A stretch of 64,000 nucleotides of DNA, taken from Carnegiea gigantea. Its lineage: Eukaryota > Streptophyta > Magnoliopsida > Caryophyllales > Cactaceae. Below, one piece after another: positions 50,801 to 62,667 of this stretch. The stretch covers positions 824,001 to 888,000 of the forward strand of contig JAKOGI010000180.1 of NCBI GenBank assembly GCA_029747015.1, in the 5' to 3' direction. The translations under genes were made by a program, and so were the position numbers. Positions within the stretch are counted from its first letter, which is position 1. Every line of letters starts with the position of its first letter. Below the pieces are notes generated by a model. That model had not been told where the DNA came from and did not search any database. It saw only the letters and a program-made list of their open reading frames with translations.

Positions 50801-52864
50801 ATCCAGTTAACAACGTTTGCAAATTCCCAAAGATGCATCTGCCAACTTAAAAAAACAATGGAGTCTAACAAGTAGGTTCTCATTTCTTATGTTCAGTGAT
50901 GTCATGAAAGCTCTAGCTTCCAAAGGACAGAAATTCAGTCAACAGCATCACACACTTTCAGTATGTTCTTTAGTATTCAATGATTGCACAAAAATTTTTC
51001 AACATCACGAACATTCTGATCTCAAATTTAAATGACCTCCCAGAGTTCCTGTTACATACATCACCCTTTAAGAAAATGGGGTTTTCTCTTCTCTAGGTTG
51101 CTTTTGTACTTGGTCAAAGTTCAGGGCTTCAGGCGAGAGGGGAGCTTACCGATAGTAAATCCATTGTGCTCAATCACAGAGTCATCTGGTCTAGCGATAT
51201 CTTTGCTCTCCAAATCCATCGTGTAAGACATGCCGGAGCATCCACCTTGCTTAACGCCAACTCTTAAGCACAAATCCTCACCTCGCTCGGACCTGATCCT
51301 TTTCAGATGCTTCAATGCATTGTCAGTGAGGGAAATTGCTGGGGCCAGACCCTCAGCAGGTGCTTCTGAAACTTAATAAAAGCGCAACAAAAAGCAAGTC
51401 AAAGAAGACACTAAGATATAGCAATGGGATGATTTTGAATTCACAGATAAATTAAACAACATTAATACAAGACAGGCTCGCAAATAGAACACATATTTGA
51501 TCTTTCATGTTCACCCTTATCCTTAGAGGAATATTTAGTTATTAGCCCTCCATGTTCAAGAAAGAATTTTTTCTATTTTTCCAGACTATTCGATTAATCA
51601 ACTATCTTGTTCGTACCTTAACATTTCACCTAGTGAGTAGACAAGACCACATCGTACCATCCAGTCCAAGACGGTCTCAAAAGCTATTCAGAAGAAATGT
51701 CAGAAGGAAACCTCAATTAAGCCAAATGCTGACGGACAATACTAAGATTTTCTAGCTCTCTCTACAGGACCTCCGCTCATTTCAGATAGTAAGTACTACA
51801 TAGCAAGAGGCGATGAAGTAGCTACGTTGACAACAAATAGTAGCCCCCTCCAATTGCATATGAGCCTCCAGTGCACAACTGCTCATGCAAAATGTTACAT
51901 GTAGAGGGATGCGGTACCTTTTTTTTAAGAGTTGATAAGCTTTAAAATGCCATAAGTCTCATTCCTAATTTCCTTACATATCTTCCTCCTCCACCCTTAG
52001 CTCAAACGAGCGTAGCTTGGTTTAGCGAAAAGGAAGCATGGTAGCTACTTGGTTTCCATAAAAGAAACCAAGGTTTGATTCCTCTTAGGTTTTATTTGTG
52101 TATAAATTTACCCATCCAGAAAAGGACAAAAAGAAGCATATGTTTTTTCCATGAAGCAGGAACTCACGATCAAGATAAACATAATAAATCCACACAACGA
52201 AATTGACTGCTAAATTTCCATATAGCCCAGTTACTTATTCGGATCATTGAAGCAAAACGAGGCACAGACAGTTCAAAGCTGGTGACAAGGCACTCTAGCA
52301 CCAAGGTGGTTCACAACCAAGCAGGACAAAGAAATAAATAAATTATAAGTCCAAAAACCATTAATTAAACAAACACATTAAAAAAAAAAAAAAGACCCAA
52401 AAGCTTGAAACTTCAAATCCCCAACAAGCGTACAACAGTACTGATTACACATCAGTGCCCGACCCCAAATCAGATCTATGCGTAAATACATCATCTACTT
52501 ACCTACACAAAATAGCCCTAAAACACCCCCCCCCCAAAAAATCCCCACAGTTGGGAAAGCATTTTTGTCTTTCCTTAAGCATTCCCATAACAGAAAAGGG
52601 CAGCAGAAACGAAAGAGATCGAAAATCAATCATAATGTGCCCATAAAATTGACTAATTGAGGAAACCAAAATCAGAAAACACAGAAAGGAAGTACCAGAA
52701 GCAGAACATGATCGAATAGAGAGACGATTAGAGCGTCTGAAATTCGATCTGACGGAAACTGAGAAGGGGCTGCTTCGATTACGAGGTAGCGAAGTCGAAG
52801 AATTACTGGGAAAATTGCAAAGTACCGATGAACAGCGCATCGCATTCGCCGCAGACCATGCCAT
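47853..52864 (-). CDS. CPISCA: Plastid A-type Fe-S carrier (IscA/SufA family), intact three-exon gene
   Basis: Exons 52864-52696, 51365-51150 and 47989-47853 join with GT..AG introns to 522 bases, 173 residues plus TAG. Residues 1 to about 55 are Ser/Arg-rich and poor in acidic residues, as in a chloroplast transit peptide. The mature domain starts near [17 protein letters not shown]. It keeps the three cluster-binding cysteines: C99 in GGCSGMSY and C165/C167 in TCSCGKS, plus [25 protein letters not shown]-type carriers receive and pass Fe-S clusters in the plastid SUF pathway. The start at 52862-52864 is the first ATG before the transit peptide. Intron 1 is 1.3 kb; intron 2 is 3.2 kb and carries an Au SINE. 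No lesion is visible; this is the only host gene here that looks functional. Confidence 0.93.
47990..51149 (-). other. Long second intron of the ISCA gene
   Basis: 3160 bases with GT at the 5' and AG at the 3' boundary on the minus strand. Apart from the SINE at 48863-49054 it holds a CAACAACAAAACAACAACC-type stretch with CCCGCTTGCACGGG (about 49438-49510) that may be an old SINE remnant, and a C/A homopolymer at about 50131-50149. Confidence 0.7.
48846..49071 (-). mobile_element. Au SINE with perfect target-site duplication
   Basis: The insert 48863-49054 reads on the minus strand GCCTTGGAGCAACGGTAAGG (Pol III A-box region), CACGGGTTCGAGCC (B box), then GGATGCTTGTGCACCGGGCTGTCC and an A-rich tail, the text of the widespread plant Au SINE family. 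TAAAATACCCTAAGATT flanks it perfectly at 48846-48862 and 49055-49071. The perfect 17-bp duplication points to a relatively recent insertion. Confidence 0.93.
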
Positions 52865-53169
52865 CTTTTTCCGGGCAATTTTTTTTTTCTCTCTCTTGCC
52901 GTGTCTAACAATTCTATTTTATTCAGAAAATGTTTTAGACAGAGAGTTTGTTTGACAGGAAGGATTTTAGAGGGAGATATTTTATGGCGCTTCGGAGATC
53001 ACAGCCGTTAATTTTCGGTTGGAAATTACTAGAAAATGCAAATATGTTTTCTTTTTTTGAATTTTAAATCCTTTATTTCATTGAAATTGAGTTATTATTG
53101 ACCCAATAAAAGATATAATTTTTTTATTATATATTTTTTCTATTCATAAGACTTGAACTCAAACCTTTA
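52865..53169. other. 5' flank of the ISCA gene
   Basis: AT-rich DNA expected to hold the promoter and 5' UTR of the ISCA gene; no TATA box stands out clearly. It ends at the A-rich 3' tail of the minus-strand LINE. Confidence 0.4.
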
Positions 53170-53377
53170 TTTAAGAAAAATAATTAATTTTTTTGGTACA
53201 ATTGAGGGGGCAAGCTCCCTAAGAACAAAACCGTAGGTTCAAGTTCCCAACTATTTGTGGCCAAGCAACTCCTAATAAATCCTCATACAAGATTGAAAGA
53301 AGATCATGGGGACGAGAATCAATAATAACTCTAGAAACAACAAGTTCAATGCCTCTATTTGCTAATCAGTTAGCTGC

Positions 53378-56300
53378 TCAATTTGCCTCTCTATAACAGT
53401 GTGTGACTTTAACAATCCAGCCTGGAAGGTTGATCAAATTCTTGCAATCTGCTACCAAGTAATAATGGGGATGAGTAGCAATAATCTCTTTGTTGAGCCA
53501 CTGGACTACAAGTTGAGAGTCCACAAAAAGAATCAATTGTTTGATATTTAATTCCTTAGCTATTAGCAGGCCTCTTCTTAGTGCCATGAGCTCAACTTTT
53601 CCACACTTCTCCATAAAGCCCTTCATCATTTCACCCTTCTAATCCCTAAGAAGGCCCTCTCCACTTGCAGAGCTTGGATTCCCCTTTGAAGCCCCATTTG
53701 TGTTGAGCATAACCCATCCCATGGGTGGCAATTCCCGTCTAACAAACTTTTCTAGATTGAGAAGTTGCAGGTTTCCAAAAATTATATCCTCTCTTGCCAT
53801 AGCATCCTTAGTCTCCCTGAACTGAGCATGGAGAAAGAGAATGGCATGCTCATGAAAATTCCCTTTATCAAATACCCGACCATTTCTCCATTTTCAAAGC
53901 CACCAAAGAACTAAAGAAAATTTCATTGGTCAATCAACATCTTCATTAGCACCTAGATTAGAGATATTTTCCACTAGCCATTCCCTTATAGGAAGCTGAC
54001 AGGAGCATCTCTTAGAATACGGAATATCAAAGTTTCGCCAGACCGGGTCAGCAAAATCACATTCCCCTAACAAGTGGGATAAAGTGTCTTCATAAGTACC
54101 ACAACAAGGGAAACTTGGGTCAAGAGTCATCTGTCTCTTAACCCTAATTGCATTAATCATGACTCTATCATGGAGATCAAGCCAAATAAAAACACGTACC
54201 CATTGAGATACAGGAAGTTTCTAAGCGATATGCCAAGCTTTATCTTGATGCGTCTTACCTTGTAGTCTAATAATCTTCATGGCAGATTTTACAGTAAATA
54301 CCCCACCGGGGGTGCCATTCCAATAGAGACGATCCATGCACTCATTACCTTGAATGATTGAGTGTGCTTCTATTAATCGCAAAGCATCTCCTGGAAGATA
54401 TTCAACAAATCGTTCCCAATCCCAGCCACGATTTGGAATCCAAAATTCCTCCACCGTGGTATCCTGCATGTGAATCGGGATATCTTTTACTGCCAACGTT
54501 ATGAGTGGTACATCAGTAGCCCAAGTATGATCCCAGAAGAAAGTATTTTTCCTGTTCCCCAGGCTAGTCCTTACTTCTTGTCGAATGAAGGGGGCACACT
54601 CTCAGATGCCTTGCCAGACATTTGAAGCTCCCGGCTTATGTAAGAACATATCAAGATCACATCTTCCATTACAATACTTGGACCTCAAGAACCTGGACCG
54701 TAGTGCATTTGGCTTAGAAAGCAATCTCCAACCAAAGCTTTGTAACGAATGCAGCATTTGCTTTATGCATAGAGCGTATGTCAAGACCAACATCTCGTTT
54801 TGGATTCTGTATTTGCTCCCAGTTAACAAGATATACCCGTTTTAGTTCTTCTGTTTCGGCCCAGATAAATCTTCGTATCCTACGATCAAGTTCATCACAT
54901 ATTGACTAAGGGATCTTGGCAGTTTGCATAGAATAATACCCCAAAGAAGAAAGAGTAGATTGGGCCAATGTCAGTCACCCAGCTAAAGAAAGTTGCCGAG
55001 CTTTCCAACCTGAGAGTTCATGGTCGAATTTACCCACAATATGCAAAAAAGTAGCCCTTGTCACCCTTCCATTGATAGTGAGCATTCCTAAGTAGAAGCC
55101 CAAATCTTGGGTCTGAGAAAAGCCCAGTTCAGTACTGATTCTATGCATATATGACACCTCAACATTTTTAAAGAACTGAATTGTGGATTTTTGAAGTGAA
55201 ACGCACTAACCTGATGCATTACAAAACTGTTAAGACACTTTTTGATCACTGATGCTTGGTGGACTGAGGCTTCAGCAAAGAGAACAATATCATCTGCGAA
55301 GAATAAGTGCGATAACCGCGGCCTATTTCTGCAACATCTTACTCGGCTCCATTCTTCTTTGGCAATAGCTTCTTCGATGACTTGGTTCAATCTTTCCATA
55401 CACATAACAAAGAGATAAGGTGAGAGTGGATCACCCTGCCTTATCTCTCTAGAAGGATCAAACTTCTCCATAGGTTGACCATTCCAAATTGCTTGCATCT
55501 TTGAGGATGTTACGCACATCATGATAATCTCAATGAGAAGGATTGGCAATTGCATCCCCATCAATGTGTCCCTAATGAAAGACCATTTGAGATGATCATA
55601 AGCCTTCTCAAGATCTATCTTAATGGCCATATAACCATACTTTCCTTGTTTCTTTCTCATGGAATGCAAAACTTGTTGGACAATCACGATGTTATCCGTA
55701 ATTTGTCTTCCTGGAACAAAGGCTCCTTGAGTTAATGAGATAGCCTTTGGAAAGAAAGGATTCAACCTATTAACGATCGCCTTTGTGACAATCTTATAAA
55801 AAACGTTGCAAAGTCCAATTAGCCTAAACTGTGATGCCAAATTGGGATGATCAACCTTCGATAAAAGGACTACGAATGTGCCATTGAGTGACTCTGGCAA
55901 AGATTTTCCAGCCAAAATGTCCATGGCTGTAGCACAAAAACTCAACTTGACAACTTCCTAATTTTTTTGAAAAACATGGCATGGAATCCATCCGGCCCTG
56001 GGGGTTTGAGGTCCCCAATAGAGAATAGTGCAGCTTTAACTTCACATTTAATAAAAGGGCGAGACAACGCCCTCTAGTCATCATCACAAATAGACGAGAA
56101 AAGATTGATAGGAAGTGGTTCAACTTTTTTCTTTTTAAGGGTAAGCAGGCCCAGCCCACTAGGCCCCTATTTCAGGGGTATCCAGTAGGCCAAAACGGAT
56201 TAGGGGTAAGAGGATGTCGAAGCCCAAACCGAAGCCCAAGACCACCATCCGCCCACGCACAACTTTCAAGGCACAAAGTCAAAGTTGCGCTCACTAGGCT

Positions 56301-57921
56301 TGAACATGGGTGGAGGGGGGAAGGAGAGTGTCGTATGTGACCAACCTGCCACACACATCTTTGACAGGAAGTGGCTCAACTTGATCCAAGGTATTTTCAT
56401 CAGTAAATAAATTAAGGAAATAACGCTTAATTAACTCCTTCAGTTGCTTCTCATTGGTAACCCAATCACCATGATCATTTTGAAGGGCCTTAATACGATT
56501 CCTTCTTCTTCGAACAATGGTGGAGGTGTGAAAATAAGAAGTATTTCTATCCCCATCCCTTACTGCATCATGTCTTATTTTCTATGCCAAAAGCTTTCCT
56601 CTTGGATAAGGGTATCATCAAGTTCTCGCCGAAGTTTGGCTTCCAGTTTAAGCAAATGAAGATTACTCCTCTCAATTAGTTGTCTTTGAACCCCTTCTAA
56701 GCGTGCCCAAAGAAGTCTTTTTCTTCGAAAAATATTTCTGAAAATTTCTTTATTCCAGGTCTTGAGATCCTCAGCAAATCTCTTTAAGAAAGGTACTATA
56801 AGATGTTGATTATTCCAGTGAGTTTTAACAAAGAAGTCAAATTTTACATGTCGCTGCCACGCAGAGAGAAACCTAAACGGTCTCTCATTTCTTGAAATAT
56901 ACGCAAACCCTGTAGTATTTATGAGAAGCGGGTTATGATCAGAGTTGAGTGCCGGTAAATGACGTACTACAGCTTTTGGGAACCTGACTCTCCAAAGAGT
57001 ATTACAAAGTCCTCGATCAAGACGAGCACTTTTTCTTGTTTCCATCGTTTTGCCTCTGTTCCACGTGAATTTGGGGCCAGAGAAACCCAGATCAATAAGG
57101 GCATTGTTGGCTATCGAAAACTTGAATTTATCGCATCTTCTCGACATATCCATGCTGCCACGATGTCGCCTTTCTAATGAGGTGGTTTCATTAAAGTCAC
57201 TTGTAAGGAGCCAAGCATCATTAATCTCAGTAGCAAGTAAATAAAGTTCCTCCTAAAGCTCCTACCTTTTAGAGCAATCTGGATTTGCATATATGGCTGT
57301 GAAGAACCAATGCTTTTCTCCAGGTCTAGTGATTTTCACAGTGAGCTGTTGTGCATGGGACTTAATGCATCTAACCTCAATTTTTCCCTTGTTATAATAG
57401 AGCCAAATACCCCCACTGAAACCAACTGTGTCAATGCACATATGTCCTAGGAGCCCAATGTTAGTTGCCAGTCTCAATGCATGGCTCCCATCAAGATAAG
57501 TCTCCAGAAGCGCACCAATAGAGGGACGGTTCATTCTGATAAATTCTTTGAGGGTAACCTTAAATTCAGGTTTACCTGCACCTTGATCATTCCACACTAG
57601 ATAGCTCAGTGGGGATATATTTCGGATGATGTTTGGATAAAAATCTTCCATAAAATAAAAGGATATAAAAGGTAACAGAGAGAAGAGATCTTCTGTGATA
57701 GTATCAACCATCTTACTTACTTCCTTTGGTAAGGTCATCCAGACTACAATCGCGTCCTTCATCTTCTCTAGCATCAGCCATAATAGCATCTGTGTTCTGA
57801 ATGTGGCTGCCAACATCGGGGCCAATCCCAGGATCAGGTTGACTACGACTCTCCCTGAGTCGAATGTCAGGTGGTGCGAAATCAAGAACGTCTCCGCTAT
57901 AAGGTTGTTTAAACATCCCAT
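53378..57921 (-). pseudogene. LINE ORF2 remnants (EN, RT, zf-RVT, RNase H)
   Basis: The endonuclease shows SGGIWLYYNKGKIEV, FFTAIYANPD, SDFNET and NSDHNPLL (the catalytic SDH). The RT shows RLIGLCNVFYKIVTK, FVPGRQITDNIVI, KIDLEKAYDHLKW, IRQGDPLSPYLFVM and the active site FADD near 55290. The zf-RVT has CCGTYEDTLSHLLGECDFADP. The RNase H has AEL-like ELMALRRGLLIA and DSQLVV. At least eight stops or frameshifts separate the pieces. Confidence 0.85.
56107..56382 (-). mobile_element. SINE of an unnamed family inside the LINE
   Basis: The 236-bp insert 56127-56362 is flanked by GATAGGAAGTGGTTCAACTT (left) and the same 20-mer with two changes (right). On the minus strand it starts 10 bases before a Pol III A box (GTGGCAGGTTGG, 56341-56352), has a B box GTTCAAGCCTAG (56294-56305) about 36 bases on, and ends in TTAAAAAGAAAAAA. 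It does not have the Au sequence. Confidence 0.75.
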
Positions 57922-58685
57922 GGGAGGTTTGAGATGGTGCTGGGGCAGGGCTTAGAGGTGCTAAAGAGCAGCTGGTGATGGGAGCTAGAGGAGACCCTGT
58001 CATTCCTAACTTTTTTTGCACCTCCCGTCTCAGGATTGATAGGATTTTTATAGGCTTTTCTTTAAAGTGCTTGGAAGAGTCTCTCTGGCCCACAAAATTT
58101 TTAGGCCCACGCTGTTCAATAGCTCTGTTTTCCCTCTCCTAATTGGCTTCTTTAGTTCTTCTGAGTGGCTTAGACACAGGGGTATTACCCTTAGGCATCT
58201 AATTTTGCTGTACACTAATGGGAGTTTCAAGAACTCTTTCGTCCTAGATTTCTTCCACTTCGTCATGGATTAGCATTTCATCTTCAATCATAGGAATTAT
58301 AGGACTATGATTAGCTTCTGGCATACCTTCATCCACTATAGATGTTGGGATTTCACTGACCTAGTTCTCATCAGCATTCGCTATTAGATTTTGTTCACCT
58401 TCTGCATTAAGCATTTCAAATATGAAACCTGAGTTTCCTAGTTGAACCTGATTTAAGTCCTCTTCTCCTTCTCTATCCTTACCCACAAGCTCAATGGCTG
58501 CCTCTTTAGTGGATTGGCACTGGTTCTTTGTTGTTTTCTTTCTTGCTGGCTTCTTCACTATTATCCAAGTCCCATAATTTTCATCTTGTTGTTTATCTTC
58601 AGCCCCCTCATGGCAAGGTTGTGAAGGAGTTTCATTAATTTCTTTATTTTAATCCCTATGAGCTATCTTGAAAAGACCACATTCC

Positions 58686-59433
58686 TCTTCTTGATGCCCA
58701 TATCTTCCACATTTGAAGCATATCATTTTCAGCCCTTCATACTGGATCTTCTAGGTCCGATGATTCATCTTGAATTTTGATAAAAGCGGCTTGCGTAAAC
58801 TTCGACACTAAGGCGAACAAGTTGCCCTCTGACAGCATTAAAGGTAGTTTCATCCACCCTCCTGATTTCACCTATTTTGTTTCCAATCTTTTCAAGGAAT
58901 TCAGCATTAAAATACTCAACAGAGAGGCCTAGGATTCGTACCCAGGCAGTCAGCTTATGGATTGGAGCATCATCTGCACTAAAGTTCGGAACCCACTTGT
59001 GTTTGGTCAAATAATGATAATTGATTAGCCATGGTCTATTAGTCAAAACATGATCATGATCTGCCACTAGGTCAAATCTTACGATAAAGTAAGCACGTCC
59101 TATATCAATAAGGGGAAAATTGCCTTGCAAATTCCATCGTTGCTTAAGATGTTTCACAAGTTGCATGTAACCAATGTTTTTGTCGAACATCTTAATGATC
59201 AAAGAGTGCTTCCATGGCTTCTTGAGTCTCATTTTCTCCTCCTTAGTCAATCGGATCGTTGGACATGACGAATCTTCTTCTTCCTCATTTGAGATTTCCT
59301 CATCATCAGAGATTACTTCATCATCATCCTTGGATCTGGAAAAAAGAGGGTTTGACACAAAGGTGAAAAGTGGGGGAGATTGATGCCCCTGCAAAGCATC
59401 TCTGTAAGAACCCAATCCATTATTAGGGTTCAT
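58686..59433 (-). pseudogene. LINE ORF1: DUF4283 domain and CCHC zinc knuckle
   Basis: Starts ATG 59431-59433. An acidic Asp/Glu stretch precedes RLTKEEKMRLKKPWKHSLII, the usual opening of plant LINE/DUF4283 ORF1. AYFIVRFDLVADHDHVL and LTAWVRILGLSVEYF follow. After a stop at 58765, the same region carries CFKCGRYGHQEEEC (about 58690-58735), a CX2CX4HX4C knuckle. ORF1 proteins of this type bind the LINE RNA. Confidence 0.8.
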
Positions 59434-59639
59434 CGGATGTTAAAGTTGCACAGTTTCAGTAGGATTGCCGTCAAAGGAACCTTCTTCATCAATTGCACCA
59501 TCACGATTTGCTAGATTAATCCTAGTATGGAACTTTCGCTTGATTTTTTTTGTTGATCGAAACAACTAGTCGGATTCTTTCGCTGTAGAGATGGGTGCTA
59601 GGGTTTTCTCGCTACTCATGTAGCCACCTACCTTTCGTA

Positions 59640-61720
59640 CTGAATAACTTTAAATTGAGTCTTGATAAGTAGCAACTTAAGGGAAATAATTGTCAAACTA
59701 CATATTGTATGGGTAGAAAATAAAAATATGTGGATCGACATATTGTACAATTGCCCTATGTATGTCCACAGACTACAATGGACCCTCAATAGCATTAAAC
59801 AAGTCTAACGGGAGACTAGGAATGTATCCATCTTTTAATAAGTACAAATGCATAGGGTCCGTCCGAGGTAGAGCCAAGTAACATAATATTAGATAATAAT
59901 ACTGGATATGGATACCAATTAGTTCAATTGATAAAGTTTATAAGAATTGTTATTAGAGATCTGAGTGTCAATACTACCTACATCGATTTTTTAGCCTCAT
60001 TCGCACCAACAAAATAATATGATACCAATTAGGCTTTTTCTTTAATTAAATTATATTAGTATCATAACTACAAAATGTTAGATTTTAGTTTTAATTTTTC
60101 TTCTCCTAGTCATTGTACATTTGTAATCCCATTTTTTACTTATTTATACCTTAAAAAATGAAAGAATTATGGTTAGCACTAGAAGTGTTCCCCTTGCGAT
60201 GCAACAGTTGAGTTAAACAATATATCAATATCCAAAATTATGAATACTTCATTAATGATATTGTTTTCATTGTTGAGATTTATTTTATTAGTTAAACAAT
60301 TTTTGCATCTCTTGAATTTTAGGTTTATACATTTGTTATTTTTACATATGCAACTAAATTATTATTAAAAATGCGTCTAAGTGATTAGCTATGGAGAAGA
60401 TGAAAGGTCTTGTGGAGTACATAGAAAATTTTTGAAAGGACATATATGCATGTTAAGAGACATAAAATCAATTAAAACATTATTTAATATCCCAACAAAT
60501 ATAGTTATAACACTTGGCAAAAATGTGTAAAGTTATTCAATTTTATAAAATCAATTAGAGCATTAGTTAATTCCATTTGACATCAAAAGGAGTACTTTTT
60601 TTTAATTAGCTCTGATAATATGTGTTCTAATACTTAGAATGAAAAGTGGAACAAAAATGTTACATGATCTATGACATACACGTATTATAGTAATACCTAT
60701 GCTAGAGATGTGTGTGCGACGAGCTCGGGTTGGGTTGAGTCATACCCATACCCGTACCTACACCTGTACCCATTTCAGTAAACCATACCTATCCATACTT
60801 ATGTCTATAGGGGACCCATACCATCGGCTTTCTCAGGCTTACGTAACCCGTTTTTAACGCATTTTTGCGTACATACTATATTTGATTAGCAATTTCAAGC
60901 AACGTTGATAATAAACAACTAGCCAATTAGACTCACACAAGCTAGACTTTTCTAATTGTTCATTTCTACATAAATAAACATTATAAAACTAGAGTGCCAT
61001 GTACTACTATCTGAATTGGATTTAATATAATTTTTTCACCATTTGCTAGCAAATTGGGTATATAATCGGGTACGGATCCTACGAATCTATATCCATAACA
61101 AGTTAAAATCTATTTTCACTACCCATTCTGGTGCTAAATAGACAGGCTCTAATCAAATTTTTTAGGTTTGAGTAATACTCTTATCCCAAACCTATGGCAA
61201 TACTTAATAAATGATAATGACAAACATATATTATAAAAATACAGTAGTATAAATTATTTAACATTAATTACTTTCAAAATGTCATTAATCTGATCTCTTT
61301 TTAAACAAAAATTAGGTCCAAAGGCTAGATAATTCTTTAAAGAAAAGGAGGCATTTAGGTGAGATGATAGCATTAGTTAGATTTGGTTCAATTACACCCT
61401 ATTATATTATTATAGCGTAAAATATCTCTAAAAAATTAATTTTTTAATGGTTGAAAAGAGTTACAAATAATAATATACAATTAGAATATAACAGAGAATG
61501 AGGAAATCGAATATTGAATTTAATGTACTCTGCACCTCAATCTTAACTCTTCAAATCTTATTGAATCTAAAAAATTAATTTATATAAGATATTCATGTGC
61601 ATGATGAGATGCTGCAGCCGCCAGTGACATTGAGCCCCAATTGAGGCCCACATGGGTTGGCATATAGAAAGACCAAATTCACAAATTTGGATCCAATCTT
61701 AACAAGAAGCACTCGACCTG
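59640..61720. other. AT-rich non-coding region
   Basis: No gene or delimitable element. A stretch at about 60715-60860 has CCCATACCCGTACC-type words typical of small plant transposons, without clear ends. Confidence 0.5.
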
Positions 61721-61899
61721 ATAGTTGGTGGAGATTTTTGTGCGGCTTTTAATCTCCATTTCGCTCAATTCCCTCTTTTTTACTTTAGAGGAGACGAATG
61801 AAATGATGGGGCATTTTCCTTACCCAGTTATGCTTATTTTTGGCCCCCTCTTTCATGTCTTCCTCTGCTTAGGTCATGTTCTTTTCATTAATAAATCAC

Positions 61900-62160
61900 A
61901 ATTTACTAACCTTAACCAACTTCAAACAATTTCAACTCTCTTTACCAATTTTAATAAAAAGGAATACTCACTTCAACCAAGTTCAACATACATCAATCCA
62001 CTTCAACTCACTTCCCATCATTTTAATCAACTTCGACCCATCATATAAAAAAATTCAATCCACTTCAGCCGACTTCAATCCACTTCAATAAAAAAAAAAA
62101 TACCTACTTTAATATACTTCAACCCACTTTTACTAATCTCAACTAACTTCACCCATTTAC
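61900..62160 (+). repeat. Degenerate tandem repeat of CTTCAACCCA-like units
   Basis: Units such as AACTTCAATCCACTTCAAC and AACTTCAACCCA recur every 10-20 bases with drift. Two short ORFs over this stretch are by-products. Confidence 0.65.
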
Positions 62161-62667
62161 CAACCCATATTTTCCAACGAAAAGAATATGCCCTTAAAGT
62201 GTTTTCATGAGATATAGGTCTATAGGTAGACATGCTTACAAACATTTTAAAAAAATTGATAGGGTTGGCAAAATTTTGATAAGTTAGATTACCCGAATGT
62301 ATTCATTTAAATGAAAATTTTGAACATAAGTTTTTTCCTCTTTTGTATTATCTGAATCCAATTTCAACTTGGATCTACACTTATATGATCTGTTTGACTC
62401 CCTAAAAAAACCTGAATACAGTAATAAATATTTTGTCCAAATGTTAAATATTATTTGATTTGTTCGACCCAAATTTAGCTTAAACTTTAGGCGTTGCCAC
62501 CTCTACTTTTTATTACCATTTAAACCACCAAATTGATTTACTACTAAGAATGAGCATCGAACCAATTAAAAACTATTAACGACATTTAGTATATAACACA
62601 AATGTGAACTTGATTTGAATATTTTGAATGTAGCAGGCTAAGACATTAGTTGTTCATGGTCTAACCC

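Larger units (their letters stand above)
53170..59620 (-). mobile_element. Second L1-type LINE, broken, with ORF1 and ORF2
   Basis: Reading leftward: ORF1 with DUF4283 and zinc knuckle (58690-59433), endonuclease (56930-57921), reverse transcriptase (about 55090-56100), zf-RVT (53930-54160) and RNase H (53378-53629), ending at an A-rich tail near 53185-53195. Frames are interrupted by stops throughout and by a 236-bp SINE at 56127-56362. I could not find a matching duplication at both ends, so borders are approximate. It lies upstream of the ISCA gene start by about 0.3 kb. Confidence 0.85.

Noticed and set aside
53170..53200. Target-site duplication for the second LINE
   Set aside because: No convincing match between the flank of the A-rich tail and the 59600-59660 region.
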